The notes: a model not told the origin generated them from the letters alone. A stretch of DNA of 64,000 bases from an uncultured Azospirillum sp. (GCA_947301965.1 CAMYUM010000002.1:48293-112292); one strand, 5' to 3'; shown: positions 49,429-59,852, counted from the stretch's first letter. Program-made: numbers and translations.

Positions 49429-50777
49429 TATTTTTCGGAAGTATTTTTCTTCATATGTTTTTCAAGCCAATGAATGTTGTACATTCCGTCAATAAACTCT
49501 GATTGGGAGATAATTTCCTGATGGAGAGGAATTGTGGTCGATACACCATCAATTACAAATTCTTCCAAAGCACGGCGCAGACGCATCAAAGCAGAGTTGC
49601 GTGTTTGTCCGTGAACAATGAGTTTGGCAATCATACTGTCATAAAAAGGCGGAATTGTATAACCAGAATAAATTTCCGAATCTACACGTACGCCAAGACC
49701 ACCGGGAGCATGCCATTCAGTAATGGTTCCGGGGCAGGGTGCAAATGTGTTAGGATCCTCGGCATTTATACGGCACTCAATGGCGTGACCATTGAAGTGA
49801 ATGTCTTTTTGTTCGTAACCGAGGGCGGCGTCGCTGGCAATGCGGATTTGTTCACGAACAATATCAATGCCACTGATGGCCTCGGTAACCGGGTGTTCAA
49901 CCTGCAGACGGGTATTCATTTCCAGAAAATAAAATTTGCCATCTTCAAATAAAAACTCGAGTGTACCGGCATTGAAATAGCCGATTTTGGCAATGGCTTT
50001 GCGAACGATTTCGCCGATTTCATCGCGCTGGGTCTGATTGAGAGCCGGGGAAGGGCTTTCTTCAATAACTTTTTGATTGTTGCGCTGGATTGAGCAGTCA
50101 CGTTCGCCTAAATGAACAACATTGCCGTATTTGTCGGCTAAAATCTGCATTTCAATATGACGTGGGTTTTGAAGATATTTTTCCATATAAACAACATCGG
50201 TTGGAAAGGCTGCTTTTGCTTCGGCGCGAGCCATTGTGTAGGCCTCTTCAATATCGTCATCGCTATAAGCAACTTTCATTCCTTTGCCGCCGCCACCGTC
50301 TTTGGCTTTAATAATAACAGGATAGCCGATTTCTTTAGCCCATTTTTTGGCATCTTCAAGCGTATCCAAAGATGGAGAACCCGGAGTTACCGGAATTCCG
50401 GCTTCAATAGCTGCCTGACGAGCGGTGATTTTGTCGCCCATTTTGCGCATTTGTGCAGGGGACGGACCAATGAAGGTGATGCCGTGGGACTCAACCATTT
50501 CAGCAAAATCGGCATTTTCGGATAAAAAGCCGAAACCGGGGTGAATTGCATCGGCACCGGTAATTAATGCGGCGGAAATGATTGCGGATTTATTTAAATA
50601 AGAATCAGTCGAACGAGACGGACCGATACAAACGGCCTCATCAGCAAGTCTTACGTGCATAGCTTTGGCATCGGCTTCAGAGTGAACGGCAACGGTATGA
50701 ATACCCATTTCGCGACAAGCACGATGAATGCGTAGAGCAATTTCGCCACGATTTGCAATTAAAACTTTTTCAAACAT
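49428..50777 (-). CDS. accC: Acetyl-CoA carboxylase biotin carboxylase subunit
   Basis: MFEKVLIANRGEIALRIHRACREMGI; IKAKDGGGGKGMKVA; LGERDCSIQRNNQKVIEESPSP; start at ATG 50777. Confidence 0.97.
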   Translation of the reverse strand: MFEKVLIANRGEIALRIHRACREMGIHTVAVHSEADAKAMHVRLADEAVCIGPSRSTDSYLNKSAIISAALITGADAIHPGFGFLSENADFAEMVESHGITFIGPSPAQMRKMGDKITARQAAIEAGIPVTPGSPSLDTLEDAKKWAKEIGYPVIIKAKDGGGGKGMKVAYSDDDIEEAYTMARAEAKAAFPTDVVYMEKYLQNPRHIEMQILADKYGNVVHLGERDCSIQRNNQKVIEESPSPALNQTQRDEIGEIVRKAIAKIGYFNAGTLEFLFEDGKFYFLEMNTRLQVEHPVTEAISGIDIVREQIRIASDAALGYEQKDIHFNGHAIECRINAEDPNTFAPCPGTITEWHAPGGLGVRVDSEIYSGYTIPPFYDSMIAKLIVHGQTRNSALMRLRRALEEFVIDGVSTTIPLHQEIISQSEFIDGMYNIHWLEKHMKKNTSEK

Positions 50778-50796
50778 AACATGTTTCCTGAAGTTA

Positions 50797-51267
50797 TTAT
50801 TCAATAACGACCAGCGGTTCGCCAAATTCAACTGGATCGCCGCTTTCTACCAAAATTTTGGTGACTCTACCGCCTTGGTGAGCTTTGACCGGATTAAAGG
50901 TCTTCATGGCCTCAATCAGGCATACTGTGTCACCTTCGCTGACGGTATCGCCGATTTTGACGTAGTTGGCAGAATTTGGATCGCTTGAGAGATAAACAAC
51001 CCCGACCATAGGTGATTTTACGCAGCCGGGCAGTGTTGATACGTCTATGTCTTCAGCTATCGGAGCCGGAGTTTCCGGGGCTTGGGTAGCGGGAGCCGCA
51101 ACAGCAGTCGGTTCTGCAACGGGAGCCGGGCAGGCAGTTGCTGTAGTACGCGACTTTACCAACGAAACGCGAAAATTCTCGGTTTCATATTCGAGTTCGG
51201 CAAGACCGTTCTTGTCGAGAATCTCGGCTAATTTGTTGACTATTTTAGTATCAATAGGATTTGACAT
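50797..51267 (-). CDS. accB: Biotin carboxyl carrier protein of acetyl-CoA carboxylase
   Basis: VKSPMVGVVYLSSDPNSANYVKIGDTVSEGDTVCLIEAMKTFNPVKAHQGGRV, Ala/Pro linker. Confidence 0.96.
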   Translation of the reverse strand: MSNPIDTKIVNKLAEILDKNGLAELEYETENFRVSLVKSRTTATACPAPVAEPTAVAAPATQAPETPAPIAEDIDVSTLPGCVKSPMVGVVYLSSDPNSANYVKIGDTVSEGDTVCLIEAMKTFNPVKAHQGGRVTKILVESGDPVEFGEPLVVIE

Positions 51268-51455
51268 TCCATTTCTCTCTTAAAATTAAAACAACTGTCT
51301 CCTTTTGTACTCCAATCTGAAATTTAAAACAACAAAAATATGCAAAAAAATGCATTTTTTGGGGCAAAAATGTGCAAAAATTGCCATTTTTTGATAATTT
51401 TTGGCATTTTTTAAAATTTTAAAATGAGGGGGTAAAATCTTTTTTTGACCAAATG

Positions 51456-51484
51456 TTGACAAAAAAATAAGAATGTGGTATAAG
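51456..51484 (+). promoter_or_regulatory. Consensus sigma70-type promoter of 51526 gene
   Basis: TTGACA - 17 nt (ending TGTGG) - TATAAG. Confidence 0.75.
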
Positions 51485-51525
51485 CCAAGTGTTAAAAGAG
51501 TTATTAATCAATTATTTTTATTCCT

Positions 51526-52524
51526 ATGAAAAAGAAGATTTTTTCTTTTGTCGCCGGCAAGCATTGGTGGCAAGGTTCGTTAACCATTAATTACAATCTG
51601 AGAACTTTAGGGCTCTTGCTGTTTCTCATTGTGGCTTCACCCTTTATATTGCTGTATGTCCTCGGCATATATGCTGTTCAAGGAGTGGTGTGGCTGTGGG
51701 AGCATGCGCTCAAGCCTTTCGGACTTATGTTTTGGGGGTGGTTGGTGTTGTTTTGGAACTGGCTTGCAAGCCTGTTCAAGCGCCCCGCACCCGATGATCC
51801 TGTTGCTACACGCAAATATGACAATGCGTGGCATTGGGTGGGAGCCGCGGCAGTGTTTATACTGCTTATCGTAGCCTTTTGGCACAGCTGTTCCAATTCA
51901 ATGAAGAGTACTTTTGCCGATGTTCCCGAGGTCGTGTATGAGGGGGCTTTTGATGATGTTGTTGCTGTTCGTGCGTACCTTGACGGTGTGCAGGAGAGTA
52001 TTGACGAAGATTGTCCCCGTGCATTGGTCGGCTTTAAGTTTATCAACGGCAAGCCGGTTTCGGAGTATGATTTCAGCGGACTGACGTATGACGAGTCGGT
52101 TGAGGTCGTTTCTCAAGATTGGCGTCCGTTGGTGGTTGATCACCTCAATCCGGAGGTGATGTTGACACACAAGCAGATGGTCGTTACGACCCTTGCAGCC
52201 ATGCGTATGGGCGGAAGCAGATTTGCTAACTCTACTTTCCTTGCGAAATTGAATGATGGCAATCTTGCCGAGGCCGGTAAGTGGCTGAAGATTGAGGACC
52301 GTGAAACCGGTGCCGAGCCCAAGCAGTATTTTTATGTGCTGCAGCTGCTCTGGTACAACGAGTTGAGCGTTGATGAGCTTTTGAACTTCCCGATGTTTTC
52401 GTACAAGGGAGTGAATGTTGAAGACATGTATGACGCCAAAGGTGACTATGTTTTTAACAAAGCTATCAGATCAAGGCTCTCAAGGGGAGGTTATCCTACT
52501 GCTGCAGAGGCTCTGGGACTTTGA
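51526..52524 (+). CDS. Hypothetical membrane protein (332 aa, GC-rich orphan)
   Basis: TM segments LLLFLIVASPFILLYVLGIYAV, FWGWLVLFWNWLASL, WVGAAAVFILLIVAFW; acidic soluble C-terminal region; no SD (ttattcctATG). Confidence 0.75.
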   Translation: MKKKIFSFVAGKHWWQGSLTINYNLRTLGLLLFLIVASPFILLYVLGIYAVQGVVWLWEHALKPFGLMFWGWLVLFWNWLASLFKRPAPDDPVATRKYDNAWHWVGAAAVFILLIVAFWHSCSNSMKSTFADVPEVVYEGAFDDVVAVRAYLDGVQESIDEDCPRALVGFKFINGKPVSEYDFSGLTYDESVEVVSQDWRPLVVDHLNPEVMLTHKQMVVTTLAAMRMGGSRFANSTFLAKLNDGNLAEAGKWLKIEDRETGAEPKQYFYVLQLLWYNELSVDELLNFPMFSYKGVNVEDMYDAKGDYVFNKAIRSRLSRGGYPTAAEALGL

Positions 52525-52545
52525 AACGGCGACTGAGATTCTTTT

Positions 52546-52579
52546 AGCTCCTCACCTTCGGGTGGGGAGCTTTTTTTGT
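52546..52579 (+). terminator. Intrinsic terminator
   Basis: agctcctcaccttcgggtggggagcttttttt. Confidence 0.88.
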
Positions 52580-52649
52580 TTTTTATAAATAGACAAAAAA
52601 CTTTGTTTGTGCTAGAATAGCGATAATTGTTGCAATGCGGAGAATAAAA

Positions 52650-54584
52650 ATGCAAAAAAGCAAGGCATATGATTGGCTGACCAAGTTTACCGACGGAATA
52701 GATTTGAATTTTGATGATTGTTTTGAGGGGTATAAACAGCTTGATTCGGTGGCAGATGAGTATCCCGAATTGTCCGGATATATACTTACAGCCATAAGAG
52801 AATCACTAAAGTGTTCAGGTTTTTGTGCAGATACGTCTCCGCTGGCAGGGAGAGTGTTTTGCAAAGCTGCGGAACATGTCGAAAATGCGGATTTGGTTGC
52901 CGAATATAATAAAATACTGGATCAAAATGCAAAATTTGCAATGAGATGCGTGCCGGATTTATTGAAAATTCATCCGGAAATGGCAAAATATTTTTTTGAT
53001 AAAACTATAGAGTACAGTAAGAATTGTGATGCTAACGGGGCATATGTTTTCGGTATGGCCGCATTGAACGCAATTAAAACAGCAGATGCTGAAGTTGCAC
53101 TGATGTTGAGCAGAGCTGCTGAAAATGAAAAAATCGGTGATACAATTTATTCTCATGCAGATGAAATTTATGATAAACACTTTGAGTTGGGTGATCAACT
53201 GCTTGAAATGTTGGAGAAAAAGCTGACTTTGAAAAGACAGTCAGACTTTTATAAGAATTTAGCCTTTATGGCGGTTTGCAACCCGAAAATTGATGAAGAT
53301 ACCGTATATGTCGATGACAGCAGGCCGATTGATGATAAAATGGCAGAGAGATGTCTGGTTTTGATGGAAAAACATGTTACCGATGAAGGGCAGGACCATT
53401 CAAGCCTATCCGCATTGTATAAAAGTGCAGGTCATATGCGAGAAGCTTTTCCTGAATATGAAGAACGGTTGACAGCGGTAATAAAAAAGGGCTTGGAACA
53501 GCCGGGAAATAATAAAATATCTCAAAAAGTAGCGTATAGAGTTTTGGGAGATTATGAAAAGCTGTGCAGTAAGGTTTCGGTACATAAGAGAACTGCAAAA
53601 AGTGATGATAATCCATATGGATTTGAAAATGTCAGTGAGGTCGATAATGAAAAGCCTTGCGTATTGGCTCTGGGCGGTGATGGTGTGCGCTATGAAAAAG
53701 AATTAAACGGATATCTGGGCGAAGTATATCGTCTGATGGAAAAACACAATCTGCAAGATAAAGTCAATATTTACGGTGTTATCTATGACTTTGGCGAATA
53801 TATGGATGTGAACTGGGCGCGTACCAAAATGATGCATGAATATCATCGCAATGTGCGTGATAAAGAGCTTAATTCTGAGACCAAAGATCCGAAATACATA
53901 AAAGATATTTTTAATGATTTTATTGAGCCACGCCTTTGCCGTGAGGGGAAAAGGTTTAGCGCTAAAAAAGCGGCAAAAAATATTCGTAAATTGCAAATTT
54001 TTGCACATTGTCACGGTGCTTATACCGCGCTCAAATTGGAAGAGATGATGCAAAAACGAATGGAAGAACTCGGTTATAGCGCCGAAAGCAGGAAGTATGT
54101 GCAAAAACAGTTATTGATTGTTACACAATCTCCGTATTGTCCGCTCGGATGTTCAAAGTCAACCATGATCTCTTTTGCTTCGGCACGAGATTTTGAAACG
54201 AGCCACCATAATAACTTTGAGCTGGCGCTTGATGCAATCCGCCGGGAGGAAAAAATTCCGCTCAGTTATTTTCCGGATAATAAAGGCAATCTGTTTTTGG
54301 CGGATAATATGGGAAAAGGCTGTGATGAACATAACTTCTGGGGATTTAGGGTCAGCCCGATGAACAGTGAGGATGGAGCAAGGTTGGTTGAAATGGAAGG
54401 AAATGTTTTGGTCAACGGGGTTAAAAACGCTCTTAAAGGTAGAGAAGATTTGGGTGGAGTAAAAGACCTGATCGGCAATGATCAGTGGTTTAGTGAGGCA
54501 GAGACGAACGGTAAAAAGCTTTATAGCAAAATGTATGCGTTGGCAATGGCTTTAGCAAAATATCGCGCCGAACATGAACAATAA
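52650..54584 (+). CDS. Hypothetical protein (644 aa), possible alpha/beta-hydrolase-like domain
   Basis: SD GGAG before ATG 52650; TAGACA-17-TAGAAT upstream; nucleophile-elbow-like LQIFAHCHGAYTALKLEEMM. Confidence 0.75.
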   Translation: MQKSKAYDWLTKFTDGIDLNFDDCFEGYKQLDSVADEYPELSGYILTAIRESLKCSGFCADTSPLAGRVFCKAAEHVENADLVAEYNKILDQNAKFAMRCVPDLLKIHPEMAKYFFDKTIEYSKNCDANGAYVFGMAALNAIKTADAEVALMLSRAAENEKIGDTIYSHADEIYDKHFELGDQLLEMLEKKLTLKRQSDFYKNLAFMAVCNPKIDEDTVYVDDSRPIDDKMAERCLVLMEKHVTDEGQDHSSLSALYKSAGHMREAFPEYEERLTAVIKKGLEQPGNNKISQKVAYRVLGDYEKLCSKVSVHKRTAKSDDNPYGFENVSEVDNEKPCVLALGGDGVRYEKELNGYLGEVYRLMEKHNLQDKVNIYGVIYDFGEYMDVNWARTKMMHEYHRNVRDKELNSETKDPKYIKDIFNDFIEPRLCREGKRFSAKKAAKNIRKLQIFAHCHGAYTALKLEEMMQKRMEELGYSAESRKYVQKQLLIVTQSPYCPLGCSKSTMISFASARDFETSHHNNFELALDAIRREEKIPLSYFPDNKGNLFLADNMGKGCDEHNFWGFRVSPMNSEDGARLVEMEGNVLVNGVKNALKGREDLGGVKDLIGNDQWFSEAETNGKKLYSKMYALAMALAKYRAEHEQ

Positions 54585-54679
54585 TCCGTTTAAACAACGG
54601 GTTACAAAAAAATTACACAGAAAACAAAAATATGCTGGACAATGGTAAAAATATCTATTATAAACTGTTGCGTTAACTC

Positions 54680-54755
<76 letters not shown>

Positions 54756-54757
54756 TT

Positions 54758-54784
54758 CAAAGCCCCGACAGACGGGGCTTTTGT
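54758..54784 (+). terminator. Intrinsic terminator after tRNA-Phe
   Basis: aaagccccgacagacggggcttttgtt. Confidence 0.75.
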
Positions 54785-54821
54785 TGTATTTGTTGAGATA
54801 TTGGTATTTATAGGAAAAATC

Positions 54822-55394
54822 ATGAAAATTTTAGCCAAACTCTTGAGTTTATTAGTGATAAAAAAATATCGTAAACAAGTTCGCAACCGTTTAGAAGATT
54901 TGATGTGGTGCGGCAATAGGTGCAATATATATATTTGGAAGATAAGAAAAACGGCATTGCGTGTAGGAAAAAATTTACGTGTAGGATCTTCAAGTAAGGT
55001 TAATCGCAGTACGATAATTGGCGATAATGTTTGTTTGCATGGGGTTAAGGTTGCGGGAAAAGGAAAAGTTACAATAGGGTCATATGTGATTATTGCCGGA
55101 GATTGTTTAATCGTTACCGAAAATCATAACTATGAAGGAGAGCTGATTCCGTATGATAATACGCGAATTTGTAAAGATGTTGAAATCGGTGATTTTGTAT
55201 GGATAGGAACCAGAGTTCTGATTTTGCCGGGAACAAAGATAGGCGAAGGGGCAATTATTCAGGGAGGTGCCGTAGTTCACGGAGAAATACCACCTTACGC
55301 AATAGTTGGCGGAAATCCGGCCAAAGTATTTAAATATCGTGATATTGAACATTTTAAACGCCTGAAAAAAGAACAAAAATTTTATATTAAATAA
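54822..55394 (+). CDS. Hexapeptide-repeat acyltransferase (LbetaH)
   Basis: STIIGDNVCLHGVKVAGKGKVTIGSYVIIAGDCLI; VEIGDFVWIGTRVLILPGTKIGEGAIIQGGAVVHGEIPPYAIVGGNPAKVFKYR. Confidence 0.92.
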   Translation: MKILAKLLSLLVIKKYRKQVRNRLEDLMWCGNRCNIYIWKIRKTALRVGKNLRVGSSSKVNRSTIIGDNVCLHGVKVAGKGKVTIGSYVIIAGDCLIVTENHNYEGELIPYDNTRICKDVEIGDFVWIGTRVLILPGTKIGEGAIIQGGAVVHGEIPPYAIVGGNPAKVFKYRDIEHFKRLKKEQKFYIK

Positions 55395-55415
55395 TTGCTG
55401 ACGTTTAGTTCTTGG

Positions 55416-56258
55416 TTATGGTTTCTTGAGCATATCCAATGTAAAACGATTGGTATAGCTAAGCTGTTGTAGTAGATTTTCAGCTTTGTCAAAATGCCTG
55501 CCAAGATGTTCTGCAAAGTGGGCATCATCACTTATGAGTACCGGTACTAATCCATGATTTTCAGACAACTTTTCTATTATCCACGGAGCGGGGTGAGGGC
55601 GATTGATGCGGTCGTAACCACTGGTATTTATTTCAAAAGGTGTATGTGTCTGTTTCAAAGCCTCAATAATTTTATATTTATATTCATCGTATTCGGGGGT
55701 GTCTCCCAATCCGAAAATGGTACAATAATCAAGATGGGCAATAAAGGTAAAATATCCGCTTTTTATTGCGGCGATAATGTTGTCAAAATGGTTTATAATT
55801 AAACGATGCAGAGTTTCATCATCTATTGAAGAAGCAATATTTTTAAAATGAAAGATATTGCAAATAAAACTCTCGTCCTTTTCTTTCAGGAAATGGCTGC
55901 CGCTGATGATATAGTCAACCGGCAACTTTTTTATCATTTTTTCAAAATGTTTTCGCCAGTCCGGTGATGTGAAAAAGTCAACCTCAAAACCGATTTTGAT
56001 ATCAATTTTGAAGTCAGATTTCAGGTTTTGTAATATTTCAATATGCCGCATATAGACTTTTTCGGCTTCATCAAAGTTATTAAAGAACATCGGCATATCG
56101 GCGGTGTATGAAGGCATATTGGGGTGAACTATAAGGTGGTTGGTAACGCCGATAGTAGAAAAGCCTTTATCTTGTGCAGTTTGTATCATCTCACGGGCGG
56201 AATTTCGTCCGTCAAAATTTTGTTCATGATTATGAGTATGTAGGGTAAATGTCTGCAT
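55416..56258 (-). CDS. PHP-domain phosphatase (histidinol-phosphatase-like)
   Basis: FTLHTHNHEQNFDGRNSAREMIQTAQDKGFSTIGVTNH; DYIISGSHFLKE; FIAHLDYCTIFG; PVLISDDAHFAEHLGRHFDKAENLL. Confidence 0.88.
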   Translation of the reverse strand: MQTFTLHTHNHEQNFDGRNSAREMIQTAQDKGFSTIGVTNHLIVHPNMPSYTADMPMFFNNFDEAEKVYMRHIEILQNLKSDFKIDIKIGFEVDFFTSPDWRKHFEKMIKKLPVDYIISGSHFLKEKDESFICNIFHFKNIASSIDDETLHRLIINHFDNIIAAIKSGYFTFIAHLDYCTIFGLGDTPEYDEYKYKIIEALKQTHTPFEINTSGYDRINRPHPAPWIIEKLSENHGLVPVLISDDAHFAEHLGRHFDKAENLLQQLSYTNRFTLDMLKKP

Positions 56259-56290
56259 GGATTTTTCTGTATTTTATATTTAAAGATAGA

Positions 56291-57175
56291 TTATATTACT
56301 TTTCGTAAAATTCCGTTTGCTTGTTTTAGGAGTTTTTGTGCCTGTTTTATATCACATTTTTTTGTGGCCATTACGCAGGCAAGCTTGATGTCGTTGTTGC
56401 TGCGTTTAAGGTATTCAATTGCATCTTTGGTTTTGAGACCGGTAATTTCAGAAACAAAACGAACTGCGCGTTGATAGAGTTTTTCATTCAAAACTCGCAA
56501 ATCAATCATATAGTTTTGGTAGGTTTTGCCGATGCGGATCATGGCACCGGTGGAAAGCATATTTAAAACCATTTTTTGAGCAGTACCTGATTTCATGCGG
56601 GAAGAGCCGGTAATAACTTCTTCGCCAACGATGGGATTGATAAAAATGTCAGCAAATTGTTTGATAAGAGCATCGGGGTTGGAAGTTATGGCGATAGTCT
56701 TGCAACCAAGTTTTTGTGCTTGTTCCATTACGGTGATGACGTAGCGCGGCGAGCCGTTGGCAGAGATACCGACAATAATGTCTTTTGCTGTCGGAGCAAA
56801 ATTTTTGAGATCTTGAAGAGCCATTTCGACGCTGTCTTCGGCATTTTCTACAGAAAAGCGCAAGGCTTTATCACCGCCGGCAATATAACCGCAAACCATA
56901 CCGTGTTCAACACCGAAAGTCGGCCAACATTCCGAAGCATCAAGTACACCGATGCGTCCTGATGTCCCAGCTCCAAAATAGGCAAGCCGCCCACCATTGA
57001 CAAAAGCTTGAGCAATGGCTTCGATGGCATCGGCGATTTGCGGTAATACCTTTTTAATGGCCGGTGCGACTTTCATATCTTCATTGTTGATTGCTTTGAC
57101 AATCTGGAGGGCTGACATAAGGTCAATATCCTTAGTGTCAGGGTTGCTTTTTTCGGTTAAACTTATACTTGACAT
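56291..57175 (-). CDS. murQ: N-acetylmuramic acid 6-phosphate etherase
   Basis: LAYFGAGTSGRIGVLDASECWPTFG; VGISANGSPRYVITVMEQAQKLGCKTIAITSNP; SSRMKSGTAQKMVLNMLSTGAMIRIGKTYQNYMIDL. Confidence 0.97.
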   Translation of the reverse strand: MSSISLTEKSNPDTKDIDLMSALQIVKAINNEDMKVAPAIKKVLPQIADAIEAIAQAFVNGGRLAYFGAGTSGRIGVLDASECWPTFGVEHGMVCGYIAGGDKALRFSVENAEDSVEMALQDLKNFAPTAKDIIVGISANGSPRYVITVMEQAQKLGCKTIAITSNPDALIKQFADIFINPIVGEEVITGSSRMKSGTAQKMVLNMLSTGAMIRIGKTYQNYMIDLRVLNEKLYQRAVRFVSEITGLKTKDAIEYLKRSNNDIKLACVMATKKCDIKQAQKLLKQANGILRKVI

Positions 57176-57260
57176 GTCAAATCCTTTGTATATTACATTT
57201 AGCATAAATTAAAAAAATTAAAAAAATATTGAGAAAGTGATTTTATTTGGTGTAACGGCA

Positions 57261-57947
57261 ATGATTGAAGACCGCATTTTCAGAAAATCAAAATTTAATT
57301 TGCAAAAACTGAAAAAATACGGATTTGCAAAATCAGACGGCTTTTGGATATACGAAAAGCTGTTTATGAAAGATGATTTTAAGGCGGTTGTAAAAGTTGA
57401 TAATCAGGGAAAAGTGAACGGAGAAGTTTTTGATGTTGCAAGCGGTGATGTGTATTTGCCTTTGCGGATTGAAAACGGCGTGGAAGGGTATTCAAATAAA
57501 GTACGTGCCGAATATGAGAAAATTTTGCGGGAAATTAAAAATACATGTTTTAGCGAAAATAATTTTGTGAGTGAACAAGCCAATCGGTTGGTAAATTTTA
57601 TTGCCAATAGATATGGAGATAAACCGGATTTTCCATGGAAAAAATATAATGAATACGGCGTGTTCAGAAACAGTGCCAGCAACAAGTGGTATGCGCTGAT
57701 TATGAATATTGACGCCAATAAACTGGCGAATAAAAAAGAAGGTCGTTTTGATGTGGTCAATATTAAGATTGATGAAAACAAAATTCCGTTGCTGCTGAAA
57801 AAAGACGGATTTTATCCGGCGTATCATATGAACAAAAAAAATTGGATTACTCTTATACTTGACGGCACCATAAAAGATGAAGATTTATTTGAGTTGCTTG
57901 GTGAAAGTTACGCTTATACGATTGTTAAAAAGAAAGTTCATCTCTGA
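57261..57947 (+). CDS. Hypothetical protein, possibly MmcQ/YjbR-related
   Basis: MIEDRIFRKSKFNLQKLKKYGF...FPWKKYNEYGVFRNSASNKWYALIMNID...INIKIDEN...GFYPAYHMNKKNWITLILDGTIKDEDLFELLGESYAYT resembles a YjbR-like domain. Confidence 0.65.
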   Translation: MIEDRIFRKSKFNLQKLKKYGFAKSDGFWIYEKLFMKDDFKAVVKVDNQGKVNGEVFDVASGDVYLPLRIENGVEGYSNKVRAEYEKILREIKNTCFSENNFVSEQANRLVNFIANRYGDKPDFPWKKYNEYGVFRNSASNKWYALIMNIDANKLANKKEGRFDVVNIKIDENKIPLLLKKDGFYPAYHMNKKNWITLILDGTIKDEDLFELLGESYAYTIVKKKVHL

Positions 57948-57951
57948 TTTT

Positions 57952-58578
57952 TTATTCTGAAGTAAAATGAATTATGCCTTTTTCTTTGAAGCGGCGTTTT
58001 TTAATAGTCGGAAAATTGCCGGTGATATATCGGTAGCGCGGGCAATTTTTGTCGTGGTCGCAGATGATACCGCAAGCCTGCAGATGGGAATAAACGGTAA
58101 TTGTGCCAAGATATTTAAAACCGCGTTTTTTTAAGTCTTTGCTGATGGCATCGGATAGTCCGTTACTGACAGGAATGTAACCGTCATTGTGGCGGTCATA
58201 AAGAATGGTTTTGTTGTTCGAATAAGCCCAAAGATAATTACAAAAACTACCGAATTCCCGGCGTATTTTTTGAAAACAAGCGGCATTGTCGATTATGGCC
58301 TTTATTTTGCGCGGACTTTTTATCATGCCGGGAGTGTCCATAATACGTTTAATGCGGTTATCTGTATAGGTGGCGATTTTATCATAATCAAAACCATCAA
58401 AACAGCGGCGGAAAATGTCGCGTTTGTTAATCATCATATTCCAGTTAAGCCCGCATTGCATGACTTCCATCATTAAAAACTCAAACTGTTTGCGGTCGTC
58501 ATGCAAAGGCACGCCCCATTCGCAATCATGGTATCTGATGTTGGCTTCCGAAGTATGATCCCAATCACAATATGACAT
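57952..58578 (-). CDS. tag: DNA-3-methyladenine glycosylase I
   Basis: MSYCDWDHTSEANIRYHDCEWGVPLHDDRKQFEFLMMEVMQCGLNWNMMINKR; FKYLGTITVYSHLQACGIICDHDKNC. Confidence 0.93.
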   Translation of the reverse strand: MSYCDWDHTSEANIRYHDCEWGVPLHDDRKQFEFLMMEVMQCGLNWNMMINKRDIFRRCFDGFDYDKIATYTDNRIKRIMDTPGMIKSPRKIKAIIDNAACFQKIRREFGSFCNYLWAYSNNKTILYDRHNDGYIPVSNGLSDAISKDLKKRGFKYLGTITVYSHLQACGIICDHDKNCPRYRYITGNFPTIKKRRFKEKGIIHFTSE

Positions 58579-58737
58579 TTTGAACTCCGCAGAATTTGTT
58601 GAAATGATTTTATAAAATTTGTGATGAAAATCAAACATATTTTACGGTTGGCGAATAAAGCCATATCGCGGGGCATATCTTGACAAGCGGTAATTTTCAT
58701 AATAAACTTGCCGGAGTTTTTTATAAAAGAGGTTTTT

Positions 58738-59793
58738 ATGCAGAATGTTATTTTAACCGGAGATCGTCCTACAGGAAAACTCCATCTCGGTCATTATGTC
58801 GGCTCTTTGCATAACAGGGTAGAGATGCAAAACAGCGGTAAATATGATAAAATTTTTATTATGATTGCTGATGCGCAGGCTTTGACGGATAATGCTGATG
58901 ATGTTAATAAGATTAGGACCAATATTTCTAATGTGGCTTTGGATTATTTGTCTTGCGGCATTGATCCTGAAAAATCCACCATTCTTATTCAGTCGCAAAT
59001 CCCCGAGCTTTGCGAATTGAGTTTTTATTATATGAATTTGGTTACGGTTTCACGCTTGCAAAGGAATCCTACGGTAAAAACCGAAATTCAAATGCGGGGA
59101 TTTAAGCAAAGTATTCCAACGGGATTTTTCTGTTATCCGATCAGTCAAGCAGCAGATATTACGGCTTTTAAGGCTAATATTGTTCCGGTCGGAGAGGATC
59201 AGTTGCCGATGATTGAGCAAACAAGGGAAATTGTACGCTCGTTTAACAGTCTTTATAAAGAGGTTTTGGTTGAGCCTCGGGCGGTTTTGCCGACAAATAG
59301 TAAATGTGCACGTTTGCCTGGGACAGATGGACAAGCCAAAATGAGCAAATCACTTGGAAATTGTATATATATTTCGGATACGCCGGATGAGATAAAGAAA
59401 AAAGTCCATAACATGTTTACTGATCCGACACATTTGAGAGTTGAAGATCCCGGTCATACCCAAAATAATCCGGTGTTTATATATCTTGATGCATTTTGCA
59501 AAGATAAGCATTTTGCCGAGTTTTTGCCGGAATATGCCAATCTGCAGGAGATGAAAGCTCATTATGAACGAGGTGGCCTGGGAGACGGAAAAGTTAAGAA
59601 GTTTTTGACTGCAATTTTACAGGCAGAGCTTGGGCCGGTACTTAAACGCCGTCAAGAATTTGAAAAAGATTTGGGCGCAGTCTTTGAAATATTGCGCATA
59701 GGCAGCGAAAAAGCCCGTGAGGTTGCGGCCCAGACGCTTGATGAAGTCAAAACGGCCATGGGTATAAATTACTTTGGCAAAAACAAGTTATAA
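58738..59793 (+). CDS. trpS: Tryptophanyl-tRNA synthetase
   Basis: [38 protein letters not shown] motif. Confidence 0.96.
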   Translation: MQNVILTGDRPTGKLHLGHYVGSLHNRVEMQNSGKYDKIFIMIADAQALTDNADDVNKIRTNISNVALDYLSCGIDPEKSTILIQSQIPELCELSFYYMNLVTVSRLQRNPTVKTEIQMRGFKQSIPTGFFCYPISQAADITAFKANIVPVGEDQLPMIEQTREIVRSFNSLYKEVLVEPRAVLPTNSKCARLPGTDGQAKMSKSLGNCIYISDTPDEIKKKVHNMFTDPTHLRVEDPGHTQNNPVFIYLDAFCKDKHFAEFLPEYANLQEMKAHYERGGLGDGKVKKFLTAILQAELGPVLKRRQEFEKDLGAVFEILRIGSEKAREVAAQTLDEVKTAMGINYFGKNKL

Positions 59794-59798
59794 TTCAG

Positions 59799-59827
59799 AA
59801 AGCCGGGGTTAAACTCCGGCTTTTTTG
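59799..59827 (+). terminator. Intrinsic terminator after trpS
   Basis: agccggggttaaactccggctttttt. Confidence 0.85.
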
Positions 59828-59852
59828 TTCAGCTGAAAATATCCGGTTTTTA

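Noticed and set aside
49503-49952. 149-aa ORF antisense to accC
   Set aside because: Overlaps well-supported accC; no coding signature
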